Shown here: positions 9,001 to 15,917 of the stretch, in pieces
How positions within the stretch are numbered: position 1 is the first letter of the stretch
Layout of the letters: each line of letters starts with the position of its first letter
Assembly: GCA_022402525.1 (NCBI GenBank)
Contig: JAKRSB010000099.1
Location: 1 to 64,000, forward strand
Origin: Thermosynechococcaceae cyanobacterium MS004
Lineage (GTDB): Bacteria > Cyanobacteriota > Cyanobacteriia > Thermosynechococcales > Thermosynechococcaceae
Length of the DNA stretch: 64,000 nucleotides
Direction of reading: 5' to 3'
Translations under genes and position numbers: made by a program
Notes under the pieces: model-generated
Databases searched by the model: none
What the model saw: the letters and a program-made list of their open reading frames with translations, nothing else
What the model was told of the DNA's origin: nothing

Positions 9001-9516
9001 ATGGGACGTTTCCCCTTTGTCAAACCAAGTTGTTGGATATTGAGTTCTCTAGGGGCAGGGCTGCTCAGCACAATTGGCACGACGGCGATCGCCAGTACCC
9101 TTGAGATGCGCCCTCACGTAACCCTAGAAAGCAGCCCCAATAGCTGCCCCGCCAAAGTAATCGCTTACCAAACCCCACGTCCCTACCAAGAAGGAAGCTA
9201 CTCTACGGACGGGATGGTTCAGCTTCAGGCGATCGCCACTCAAATTGCGATCACCCAAGTGGACGCCTACAGCGTGACCTGGGTGGGAACCCTCAAAGCG
9301 CCTTTTGCTGCCTGTAAAGCCACCGCAGGCATAACCGCAATCGATAGCACCCCGTATACTGAGCATTCCTATCTGCGATTGCGCTTCCAGAACGGCAAGG
9401 TGTACTTTATTTTGGATATGACAGGCTTACGGGATGCAAATAGCTATACCCCTGTCATTCTGAATCGAGAACTGCGTCAAGGCAATCCCCGCTGGCGGTG
9501 GGGCGGGACAGACTAA
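9001..9516 (+). CDS. Small secreted protein of unknown function
   Basis: This 171-residue protein starts at an ATG with a good ribosome binding site (GGGAGAGGA, about 8 nt upstream). Residues 12-33 form a likely Sec signal peptide ending in TAIAS, and the mature part has at least two cysteines (SCPAK and FAACKAT) that may form a disulfide. It ends in an aromatic, basic segment (NPRWRWGGTD). The alternating beta-type pattern (VDAYSVTWVGTL, YLRLRFQNGKVYFIL) suggests a compact extracytoplasmic beta domain. I do not recognise the family. It is probably monocistronic. Confidence 0.7.
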   Translation: MGRFPFVKPSCWILSSLGAGLLSTIGTTAIASTLEMRPHVTLESSPNSCPAKVIAYQTPRPYQEGSYSTDGMVQLQAIATQIAITQVDAYSVTWVGTLKAPFAACKATAGITAIDSTPYTEHSYLRLRFQNGKVYFILDMTGLRDANSYTPVILNRELRQGNPRWRWGGTD

Positions 9517-9642
9517 TCGGTTAAGCCTAATCGAAGTACTGTCGGTTCGAGGATTTTAGGCAAAAGAAATTAATTAAATTTTGCGCTCAATTGACCGTAA
9601 CTCAACCCTTTGCGATTTCCGTGAGGTTGACTCAGTTCTCGG

Positions 9643-9938
9643 TCACTTTTTCTTGCGCTTACCCTGAAGGTATTTGTGGATCCCAAGGTTAACAAACGGT
9701 TCTTGGCTAGCGGGAGCGGCGTTGATAGAATTTAGGCTTGAAATCTTAATGCTTTCAGGCTCAGAGCCGTAAGTTTTAGCGCTCACTTCCAGGGCCTCTT
9801 CCAAAGGCGAAGGAAATTGATAAACCCCTTCAAACTTTTCTGCTCAGAGTCAGCCTCTGGGTAGGGAAAACTCTGGGGAATCAAGTTAGGCGAGGTTTAT
9901 GCAAAATCGAGCGATTCTTTATCCCAGATGTTAGTGAC
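9643..9938 (-). pseudogene. Possible decayed gene, unrecognised
   Basis: On the minus strand three consecutive open segments in different frames read as one plausible polypeptide: TNIWDKESLDFA up to a stop, then PNLIPQSFPYPEADSEQ, then KFEGVYQFPSPLEEALEVSA and so on to a lysine-rich end (stop at 9643-9645). The last open segment (9643-9843, 66 residues) has no ATG. This pattern fits a gene broken by two frameshifts, but chance cannot be excluded. It occupies the 411-bp gap before the plus-strand gene at 9928 and slightly overlaps its 5' end. No protein family is recognised. Confidence 0.3.
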
Positions 9939-11064
9939 TCCCTTAGAGAAAGAAACGTCTCCAATTTTTAATGCAGAAGCCCCTGTCGCGGGTGAGACTT
10001 TGCACCCCTTTGACGCTTCAGAATTTGATGACTCAAAATTTGATGGTTCCGAATTTGATAGTTCAGAATTTGATACTTCAGAATTTGATACTTCAGCGTT
10101 AGACCCCTCAGAGATTGAGTTGCCGGAACGTTTTTCATGGCTCGAATATTTCAAAGGAATTCCTTCCTGGGTCTATGGCGTTAACTTAGGTCTGATTGTC
10201 CTAGGGTGGCTACCTTTAGCAGTCGTACTGATCGCTCGGCTACAGCGCCCCGCTCCACCATTGATTATCGCTAAACCCCTAGCGCCTCAGGTTCAGTATT
10301 CTCTTCAGCCCCAGAAATTAATTCCAAAAACCGTTCAGAAGCCTGCTCGAATCACTCAGAAGCTGGCATCCAAAAAGCCTAAAGCCCCTGTACCCAAATC
10401 TCCATCAAAGTCTGTCCCCAAAAAAGCAGCACCTCAGTCAGCGCCCACTGCTACCCTTGTACTTAAGCGGCTACAGGAAAAAAAGACACAGGTCAAAAAG
10501 CCAGCGTCTCAAGCGACTGTGGCGCTCAAACCAACTTCTCAGGGCAACCAGCCCAGACGCGTTCGCAAACGTCCCGCAAGGTTGGCTGCTCTCACGCCAC
10601 GGTTAAGGCAAAAAATCCGGAGACAAAAGGCGATCGCTTCAGCCCCAAGGCGCACGGCTCCAGCGGCTCCAGCTCAGAATGTCTCTCAAGTTTCAGCGCC
10701 AACGTTAGCGTTAAGTTTGCAGCCCCTCCAAATTCCTTCAGAAATCAGCGAACTCTTGAACCGCTTCAAAGCTCAGGATGTGGACGCCACTGCAATGGCA
10801 GACCCTACTCTCTTTAAGGACAGCTCCAGCGTTATCAAGATGGCGTTATTAGAGGGTAATCCACCAGAGAACGTGATTGACGCCTTTAACAACGATCTTC
10901 AATCGAGTGGATATACGGTGTCCCTCAATATCCCCAATCTCTACGCCAATGGGTATGTCTACCAAGTCAAAAACGAAGCGTTCTCAGGCTTTGTTAATTT
11001 TGTGCCAGAGAAGGACGGGCGGGGCGTCGTCGTTGTGTTTTGGAAAACAGCACCTTTAGAGTGA
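9928..11064 (+). CDS. TonB-shaped single-pass membrane protein with acidic N-terminal repeats, function unknown
   Basis: The 378-residue protein has four parts. Residues 28-62 are an acidic pentapeptide-type repeat based on SEFDx (seven to eight units). Residues 82-105 form one membrane helix. Residues 106-250 are a Lys/Pro/Gln/Ala-rich linker with many KPxxKxPxK patterns. Residues 270-378 form a folded C-terminal domain (from SEISELLNRFKAQ to GRGVVVVFWK). A membrane helix followed by a Pro/Lys linker and a small C-terminal domain is the shape of TonB, but I see no TonB motif, so this is architecture only. The repeats are encoded by 15-bp DNA repeats and look like recent expansion. The gene is convergent with the HicB remnant. 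Confidence 0.72.
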   Translation: MLVTPLEKETSPIFNAEAPVAGETLHPFDASEFDDSKFDGSEFDSSEFDTSEFDTSALDPSEIELPERFSWLEYFKGIPSWVYGVNLGLIVLGWLPLAVVLIARLQRPAPPLIIAKPLAPQVQYSLQPQKLIPKTVQKPARITQKLASKKPKAPVPKSPSKSVPKKAAPQSAPTATLVLKRLQEKKTQVKKPASQATVALKPTSQGNQPRRVRKRPARLAALTPRLRQKIRRQKAIASAPRRTAPAAPAQNVSQVSAPTLALSLQPLQIPSEISELLNRFKAQDVDATAMADPTLFKDSSSVIKMALLEGNPPENVIDAFNNDLQSSGYTVSLNIPNLYANGYVYQVKNEAFSGFVNFVPEKDGRGVVVVFWKTAPLE

Positions 11065-11070
11065 TGGTTA

Positions 11071-11216
11071 TGTTCTAGAAGGGCGGCAATGCTTCCGGCT
11101 TTACCTGCACTGAGGAGGCGTTGGCTGAGGGAGACGTTGGCATCAATATACTGGACGATCGCACTTGCAAAGCCGACTTTGGCTGACATTGTGTCGGTGG
11201 GATAGGCTTGGACGAG
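11071..11216 (-). pseudogene. Downstream in-frame remnant continuing the HicB chimera after a stop codon
   Basis: Immediately after the TAA that ends the HicB-like frame (stop codon at 11217-11219), the same frame continues as LVQAYPTDT, then MSAKVGFASAIVQYIDAN and LLSAGKAGSIAALLEHN. Together with the preceding AEAAKEIQDLIE this recalls a C-terminal tail that I remember from several cyanobacterial pentapeptide or effector-associated proteins (AEAAxEIQxLLxQLxxTYPT ... ALKAG). The stop therefore looks like a nonsense mutation within what was one gene. The frame runs on into the antisense of the neighbouring plus-strand gene, where the similarity ends. Confidence 0.45.
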
Positions 11217-11510
11217 TTATTCGATCAGGTCTTGAATTTCTTTGGCAGCTTCGGCTAGGTTTTGAGCGTTGACGATTTTGTTACCTACGCCATTGCTAAA
11301 GTTTGATGCAGCTTGAGCAGGTTTTACAGATCTGGGTTCTGGCAAAGGCTGCTGGGTATCTTGCAACACTGCGATTAGACCTTCTAAGGCTTCTTGCCCA
11401 TTGGCGGCAGCTTCTTGGTAGATCTTGCCATGCGTGACAAACTGTTGCCAAGGAAAGTCTGGCAAGTGAACCAAGTACAGCTCATCTTTTTCCAACCACT
11501 GGATTACCAT
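11217..11510 (-). CDS. HicB-like antitoxin domain, orphan and chimeric
   Basis: Residues 1-60 match the HicB antitoxin fold (partial RNase H-like): MVIQWLEKDELYLVHLPDFP, then THGKIYQEAAANGQEALEGLIAVLQ and a final PLPEP. HicB normally neutralises the HicA mRNA interferase. No HicA-like gene (a 60-residue protein with a G-x-x-x-H patch) is found on either side. The remaining residues (from about 70, SNFSNGVGNKIVNAQNLAEAAKEIQDLIE) do not belong to HicB; they look like part of a different cyanobacterial gene fused in frame and then cut by a stop codon. It is probably a leftover rather than an active antitoxin, though the HicB domain itself is intact. Confidence 0.6.
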   Translation of the reverse strand: MVIQWLEKDELYLVHLPDFPWQQFVTHGKIYQEAAANGQEALEGLIAVLQDTQQPLPEPRSVKPAQAASNFSNGVGNKIVNAQNLAEAAKEIQDLIE

Positions 11511-11735
11511 CGGATGTTTAAGGTTTATTATTTGAGTTATCTTCCAAATTTCCGAGAGTTCTTAGGGCTTGTATCATTTGTTTTTCCAAATACTTAGGCG
11601 CGTCGTCTCTATCTTTACCTCAATGCCACTGAAATAGTCCGAAAAGACTGCTAAATATGAGTTACAGCTTCTTTTTCCATGTTCAATCATTAGCGATCGC
11701 TTAGCAACGACAGAATAAACCTCTCAGGGCAGAGG

Positions 11736-11866
11736 ATGGCACGGCCTAAAGCAAAAATTTAAGATCTGAAACAAGACAAGGAAAATAGCGAAGATGCTTG
11801 GAACTCTTATTTGGGGGCATGTATAAAGAATCTGATGATCCTTATTTCAGTGGCATTGAACTCTAG
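11736..11866 (+). pseudogene. Small decayed reading frame, unrecognised
   Basis: From an ATG preceded by GAGG the frame reads MARPKAKI, stops at a TAA (11760-11762), and continues in the same frame as DLKQDKENSEDAWNSYLGACIK. It then makes sense in the next frame as ESDDPYFSGIEL followed by a stop. One nonsense and one frameshift change would explain this. The surrounding gap (11511-11899) holds nothing else that I can support. It sits between two orphan antitoxin-like genes, which fits a patch of decaying toxin-antitoxin modules. Confidence 0.3.
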
Positions 11867-11899
11867 GGGTGCCAATTTGGATTATCGATAAGAAGATTT

Positions 11900-12208
11900 T
11901 CAGCTTGTGCGATCGCCTCGATCCTCAATCACCGTTTCTGACAGAGGCTTGCCAGAAATCTTCAGATTCTGAGTCATTTCTTGTAATGCTGCCTCAGAAA
12001 TCAATGGGACATTTTGACAATGCAGCGGTGACTGAATTCTGCCCGAAGCAATTAATGCCTGCAAAACATGCTCCTCTGACTGCGGAACGGTTGATGCTGG
12101 CGACACAGTAGGTTCACGGCTTGTCAGCTTTTCATTCAACAACAATCTCTCTTCCACAGGCAGCGAAAGAATAACCTGCATGAGCGATTCAACGAGCTGT
12201 ATATTCAT
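11900..12208 (-). CDS. Orphan antitoxin-like protein
   Basis: The N-terminus MNIQLVESLMQVILSLPVEERLLLNEKL is the signature of small cyanobacterial antitoxins that pair with PIN-type toxins (the usual form is MNxQLVExLxQxIxxLxxEERxLLxxKL). Here the protein is about 102 residues with an extended Ser/Thr/Pro-rich middle (residues 28-50) and a second helical part. The usual toxin gene, overlapping or directly downstream, is missing: no PIN-like frame is present below 11900. The ATG at 12208 is preferred over the TTG at 12229 because the family starts there. It is probably an orphan. Confidence 0.55.
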   Translation of the reverse strand: MNIQLVESLMQVILSLPVEERLLLNEKLTSREPTVSPASTVPQSEEHVLQALIASGRIQSPLHCQNVPLISEAALQEMTQNLKISGKPLSETVIEDRGDRTS

Positions 12209-12249
12209 GAACCTTAACCATAGCTCCAATTATTCTATCCGCTCAACCC

Positions 12250-12387
12250 GTGCGATCGCCCTTCAGCACAACGGGGCGATCGCAAGTGGTAACTATTCAG
12301 CGACCGGGCGAGAAATTTGAAGCTTTTCTGGCAGCGGCTGAAGATACCACTGCTGAATATCGAGATGCTTTGAAGGCACTGGCTTAA
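12250..12387 (+). pseudogene. Truncated antitoxin of the downstream Doc-like gene
   Basis: The frame ending at 12387 reads VVTIQRPGEKFEAFLAAAED, then TTAEYRDALKALA and a stop. This matches only the C-terminal toxin-binding tail of Phd/AbrB-type antitoxins, whose ends usually read (Y/F)xxALRALA. A DNA-binding N-terminal domain of about 45 residues should precede it but is absent. Upstream there is only a GTG-initiated stretch rich in HIP1-like CGATCG sites. The stop codon overlaps the toxin start (TAATG), the normal translational coupling of such pairs, so the junction with the toxin is original and the 5' part has been lost. Confidence 0.5.
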
Positions 12388-12770
12388 TGGGTGAACCCAA
12401 ATGGGTCAGACGCGACGCTGTTTTGATTGTCCATGACCGTCAAATTGAGCTGTTCGGCGATCAATATGGGCTGCGTGATCCTGGTGTACTCGACTTGGCG
12501 ATCGCACGGCCTAAAAATCCCTTCTTCTATGAAAAGGCTGGTATTACTAGGCTGGCTGCTGCCTACGGCTATGGCATTTGTCAAAATTATCCGTTCATCA
12601 ATGGCAATAAGAGAACTGCTTTCGTTGTCTCAGTTGCTTTTCTTAAGACTAACGGATTCCAATTCCAGGCTTCTCAAGTTGATGTGGTTTACACGATGCA
12701 GAATCTAGCTGACGGTATCCTCTCAGAAGAAGCTTTCACTGCCTGGATTAAAAAATACTCCCTAATTTAG
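12387..12770 (+). CDS. doc: Doc-like (Fic family) toxin with a substituted active-site motif
   Basis: The 127-residue protein matches Doc toxins along its length (LFGDQYGLRDPGVLDLAIARP, then the helix before the Fic motif, then NGNKRTAF). Doc kinases inactivate EF-Tu by phosphorylation and need His and Asp of the motif HPFxDGNKR. Here the motif reads Y68-P-F-I-N72-G-N-K-R: the catalytic His is Tyr (codon TAT at 12588-12590) and the metal-binding Asp is Asn. Both are single-transition changes. The protein is therefore probably inactive as a toxin, which fits the loss of most of its antitoxin. Length and the rest of the fold are intact. Confidence 0.82.
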   Translation: MGEPKWVRRDAVLIVHDRQIELFGDQYGLRDPGVLDLAIARPKNPFFYEKAGITRLAAAYGYGICQNYPFINGNKRTAFVVSVAFLKTNGFQFQASQVDVVYTMQNLADGILSEEAFTAWIKKYSLI

Positions 12771-12792
12771 AGTCAATTTGGTAGAGCATTGC

Positions 12793-13761
12793 TTACTGTT
12801 GAGAAAACACGAGCGTTAGACCCTTATCTGAGTAAAGGCGCAATTGACCGCCCGCGAGTTCAAAGCGTGTGGTTGCCTCAAGTAAGCGTAGAAAATTCGC
12901 TTCAAGCTGGCTGGCTTTTGCACTGAGGCAGGCGCGTCTTGTGGAGACAAGCTGCGAAAGCTTCAGCGTACTGCCATTTACTTCAAAGCTCCCAGAAAAG
13001 CGATTACAGCCGCTATCGCCAGATACTCGACGCGCTTGAGCGTCAAATTCTAGAGTGGGCTGACTTTCTCTCAGACGCTGCCCCGCAATTTCAGCGAGCG
13101 TCCAGCGCTTACTGGCAATTAAAGCAACGCTGCTGGGACGGCTGTCTGATGCTTGACTGCCTTCTGATGTATTCCCCTGGCACATCACGGCTGTATCGAC
13201 GCGGGTTGCGGTCAGGCTTGGTACATCGTCACGAACCAGAGCATAACTGACGCTGGCTAACTTTGACGGGCAGCAGAGCGGATCGGTTGCAGCATATCGG
13301 GCAAAGTCCAGCACGAAGTTGGTTTCGCTCACCAAACGCAGGGCAACCATTGCGCCATCTATACGGGAATTCATCAGCGTGGGTGATAAGGTTCCGGCAT
13401 ATCGGCCTTCCCAGTAAACGAAAGCCTGAAATCCAAGGGGGCGGCACATGCCATCAAATCCCGACAGCGCGGTCACGACGGTCGTTAGTCCGTAGCTCTG
13501 GGTTGCGCCATAGAGCCGCCAACCCCGTCTGACCAAGGCCGTCTCTGCGGGGCTAGCCGGTGGACGGATTTGTGCAGCACAGCGATTGTCAGTTGGACGC
13601 TCACGGGCAAGCGGGCTGGGTAAGCTGGGCAGATTGCCCTCTGGCCGATTCCAATTGGTTAGGGGTTGGTCTAGCCATATCTTGCTCGTTTGCGCCGATG
13701 CGGCAGAGCACAGCATCAAGCTGATCAAAGCGGCCGTCAAACTTTTACAGATCATCCGCAC
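12793..13761 (-). CDS. Secreted protein with LppP/LprE-like and META (HslJ-like) domains
   Basis: The 322-residue precursor has a Sec signal peptide (residues 1-23, ending SAASA-Q). Residues 60-195 resemble the LppP/LprE lipoprotein-type domain (C-A-A-Q-I ... WRLYGATQSYG ... CRPLGFQAFVYWEGRYAGTLSP), with paired cysteines. Residues 220-322 are a META domain: RWTLAEIAGQ, LEFDAQARRVSGDSGCNRFSGSFEV and LRLYSDKGLTLVF, as in HslJ, which is linked to stress and novobiocin tolerance in E. coli. The exact role is unknown; it should act in the periplasm or outside the cell. It stands alone, convergent with the Doc gene. Confidence 0.78.
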   Translation of the reverse strand: MRMICKSLTAALISLMLCSAASAQTSKIWLDQPLTNWNRPEGNLPSLPSPLARERPTDNRCAAQIRPPASPAETALVRRGWRLYGATQSYGLTTVVTALSGFDGMCRPLGFQAFVYWEGRYAGTLSPTLMNSRIDGAMVALRLVSETNFVLDFARYAATDPLCCPSKLASVSYALVRDDVPSLTATRVDTAVMCQGNTSEGSQASDSRPSSVALIASKRWTLAEIAGQRLRESQPTLEFDAQARRVSGDSGCNRFSGSFEVNGSTLKLSQLVSTRRACLSAKASQLEANFLRLLEATTRFELAGGQLRLYSDKGLTLVFSQQ

Positions 13762-13875
13762 CCTCCGGCGACTAAGTTGCCAGTATTAAACCCACATTTC
13801 CAGCCTACGCTGTTTCGCCACAGGCTTTACTAGTCATGGTCATAGGCTTTGACTCAGAAGCAAGACGATCGCAGG

Positions 13876-14514
13876 TCAGGGTTGAATCATCGACAAGACG
13901 CCACTGGATTGGAACTGCTGAAATAGCTCAGGCGATCGCCACAGCAGGTATCCAATCCCAAATACAGCCACCGTAATGGCCAGGGTCATGCCGTAGCTCA
14001 CGCACATCAGCAGCCCATCGGCCTCCAGCATGGCAAACACAAACAGCAGAATGCCGACGGTTGGAATCGGGTTCGTGAGAGGAATCGGCAAAATTAGCAA
14101 AAACGACAGCCAGCAGATACATAGGCCATTCATCCGCCACACGGAGGGGTTATTGACCAGCCACGGTAGCCGAGGTCGCACAAACCGCTCTAGTAGCTTG
14201 GTGAGCCACTGAATGGTCTTCAAGAGCTGCTTCATCAGCGATTGCGGAAACTTAAGCTGCGCTACTTTCTTGGGAAGCCAAGGCGATCGCCGTCCCGCCA
14301 TCATCTGGAGGCCCAGCAAAATGCAGCCCCCGCCCGAAATACCGGAAACCCCTGGCGGCATGGGCAACAAAAAGGGCAGCGCCAATAAAGCCATGACTAA
14401 ACTAAAGTTCTGGTCAGGCGTTTCTGCCAATAGCTCCTCTATCGTTAAGGACTGCTCAGACAGTTTTTCAATCAGGGGCTTTAGTTCTTGAGAAAACCGC
14501 AGATGCATGGGCAA
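13876..14514 (-). CDS. exoD: ExoD family membrane protein
   Basis: The 212-residue protein shows the ExoD family pattern: an N-terminal soluble segment with SLTIEELLA, then LPFLLPMPPGVSGISG and a C-terminal set of hydrophobic helices (about four to five) separated by the conserved NPIPTVGILLFVFAMLEADGL stretch. ExoD was named from exopolysaccharide production in rhizobia, but its molecular activity is not known. It lies downstream of the biuret-type operon on the same strand with a gap of about 290 bp, so it is probably a separate unit. Confidence 0.88.
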   Translation of the reverse strand: MPMHLRFSQELKPLIEKLSEQSLTIEELLAETPDQNFSLVMALLALPFLLPMPPGVSGISGGGCILLGLQMMAGRRSPWLPKKVAQLKFPQSLMKQLLKTIQWLTKLLERFVRPRLPWLVNNPSVWRMNGLCICWLSFLLILPIPLTNPIPTVGILLFVFAMLEADGLLMCVSYGMTLAITVAVFGIGYLLWRSPELFQQFQSSGVLSMIQP

Positions 14515-14662
14515 AAACCTGAGGAATAAAAACCATGATCACGTTTTATCGCGCCAGATGCCAGATATTTACAGCATTGTATTTACAGCATTAAACATCC
14601 GGCGAGCATGGGCCAATCTTACGCCAATTTTGAGCAAGGCCATACTGAAAAAGGCCAAGCCA

Positions 14663-14794
14663 ATGACCGACTCAGACCTTACGCTCAAGACAAACAGAAC
14701 ATCCTGGGAACAGGCTAACGCGATTGCCCATCGCGCACTGGTTGAGGCGATCGCCTCTACGGCGTCCCCTGACTTAATCTCTAGGTTTAAGTGA
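14663..14794 (+). CDS. Possible 43-residue small protein
   Basis: An ATG at 14663 opens a short frame, MTDSDLTLKTNRTSWEQ and so on, that reads like a soluble helical peptide (ANAIAHRALVEAIAST). It lies between ExoD and the isochorismatase gene, antisense to neither. There is no recognisable family and only a weak ribosome binding site; it could equally be non-coding. Confidence 0.25.
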   Translation: MTDSDLTLKTNRTSWEQANAIAHRALVEAIASTASPDLISRFK

Positions 14795-14800
14795 CGTAGG

Positions 14801-15514
14801 CTATGCCAAAACGTTCCAGTTCATAGCGGCCAGAACATTGGTAGATGGCGCAGTCCAGCCCACGATGCCGCCCTGAGCTGTCACCATTGCTAAGGTTGCC
14901 TCCTTAAAGGCCGCAAAGTAGCTCTCGGTGCAGTCTTCTACCAGTAAACATTCATATCCGCGATCGTTGGCTTCCCGCATGGTGGTCTGCACACAGACTT
15001 CCGTGGTGACGCCCGTCAGCAGCAAATGGGTAATGCCGCGCTCCTGAAGTAAGGCTTCAAAAGGGGTGCGGCAAAAGGCCCCTTTCCCTGGCTTTTCCAG
15101 CACAATTTCACCAGGCAGGGGGGCAAGATCATCAATGATGCCGTTCCCTGGCTCTCCCGCAATGAGGATGCGCCCCATCCCACCGCGATCGCCAATTTTA
15201 AGCGACCCCTCGCCACGTTTGAGCTTTGCGGGGGGGCAGTCTGATAAATCTGGTCGATGACATTCAATGGTATGCACAATGGTCATCCCCTGGGCACGAC
15301 AGGCCGTAAGCAGGGTCTTGAGGGCAGGCACAATGGCCTGGAGCCGGAGGACATCGTTGCCTAAGGCATCTCCAAAGCCTCCTGGTTCTAAAAAGTCGCG
15401 CTGCATATCAATGATGACAAGGGCGCAGTGCTGAGTCGGCAGCTCAAAATCGTAGGGCTGAGCAGAGACAAGGGTCACTGGAGGGACTGGAGGCACTGAG
15501 GGCACTAGGGACAT
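14801..15514 (-). CDS. Isochorismatase-family amidohydrolase (paralogue of biuret hydrolase)
   Basis: This 237-residue cysteine hydrolase keeps the family triad: D36 in IIDMQRDF, K141 in EKPGKGAF and C174 in [11 protein letters not shown]. It shares with the BiuH-type gene in the same operon the segments HRPDLSDCP and [17 protein letters not shown], so the two are paralogues with similar urea-derivative substrates. Triuret, a ureido acid or another amidated compound are candidates; the sequence does not decide. The frame can start at a TTG at 15535, but the ATG at 15514 has a ribosome binding site (GGAAAGG) and overlaps the cupin gene by only 10 nt. It is the last gene of the operon. Confidence 0.85.
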   Translation of the reverse strand: MSLVPSVPPVPPVTLVSAQPYDFELPTQHCALVIIDMQRDFLEPGGFGDALGNDVLRLQAIVPALKTLLTACRAQGMTIVHTIECHRPDLSDCPPAKLKRGEGSLKIGDRGGMGRILIAGEPGNGIIDDLAPLPGEIVLEKPGKGAFCRTPFEALLQERGITHLLLTGVTTEVCVQTTMREANDRGYECLLVEDCTESYFAAFKEATLAMVTAQGGIVGWTAPSTNVLAAMNWNVLA

Positions 15515-15855
15515 AGCTGAATGGGCCTTTCCCAAACGACAAAAACAATACAGCCAAATTCACTGGTGACGCGATGGCGGCTGAGCGGTGGATTAATAAT
15601 CAGCGTACCTGCTTCATAGGTGCCTTTCTGATCCGACTGCGATCCGGCTAGTACCAGAATATGCTCAAAGCCCCCATGCTCATGCTGCGGGACTGCTGCA
15701 CCAGGCTGATAGCGCAATAGAGCAGCAGCGGAGCCGTCTGCGCCGCTTTCGTAGAGAGGGAAAATTTCGACCCCCTCTCGAAAGGGCTGCCAGGAAAGCT
15801 GACTTTGCAGTTCAGCCACGTTGAACAGATTACTCAGGATAATGGATTGATCCAC
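15505..15855 (-). CDS. Small ChrR-type cupin
   Basis: A single cupin barrel of 116 residues. The metal motif is present: [11 protein letters not shown] (two His, a Glu and a His) in the first half and [10 protein letters not shown] in the second. It resembles the cupin domain of ChrR anti-sigma factors and other small cupins that act as sensors or as accessory enzymes. Its start lies about 60 bp after the ATPase gene and its end overlaps the isochorismatase gene, so it belongs to the operon. A role in binding or processing the imported compound is inference only. Confidence 0.8.
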   Translation of the reverse strand: MDQSIILSNLFNVAELQSQLSWQPFREGVEIFPLYESGADGSAAALLRYQPGAAVPQHEHGGFEHILVLAGSQSDQKGTYEAGTLIINPPLSRHRVTSEFGCIVFVVWERPIQLCP

Positions 15856-15917
15856 AGCAGATAGACCAGCGTGAGATAGACCAGCGTGAATAGTCGAGAT
15901 CGAGAAAAAGACCGAGA

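Noticed and set aside
11869-12111. 80-residue plus-strand frame over the orphan antitoxin
   Set aside because: It is antisense to the recognisable MNIQLVESL antitoxin and has no features of its own.
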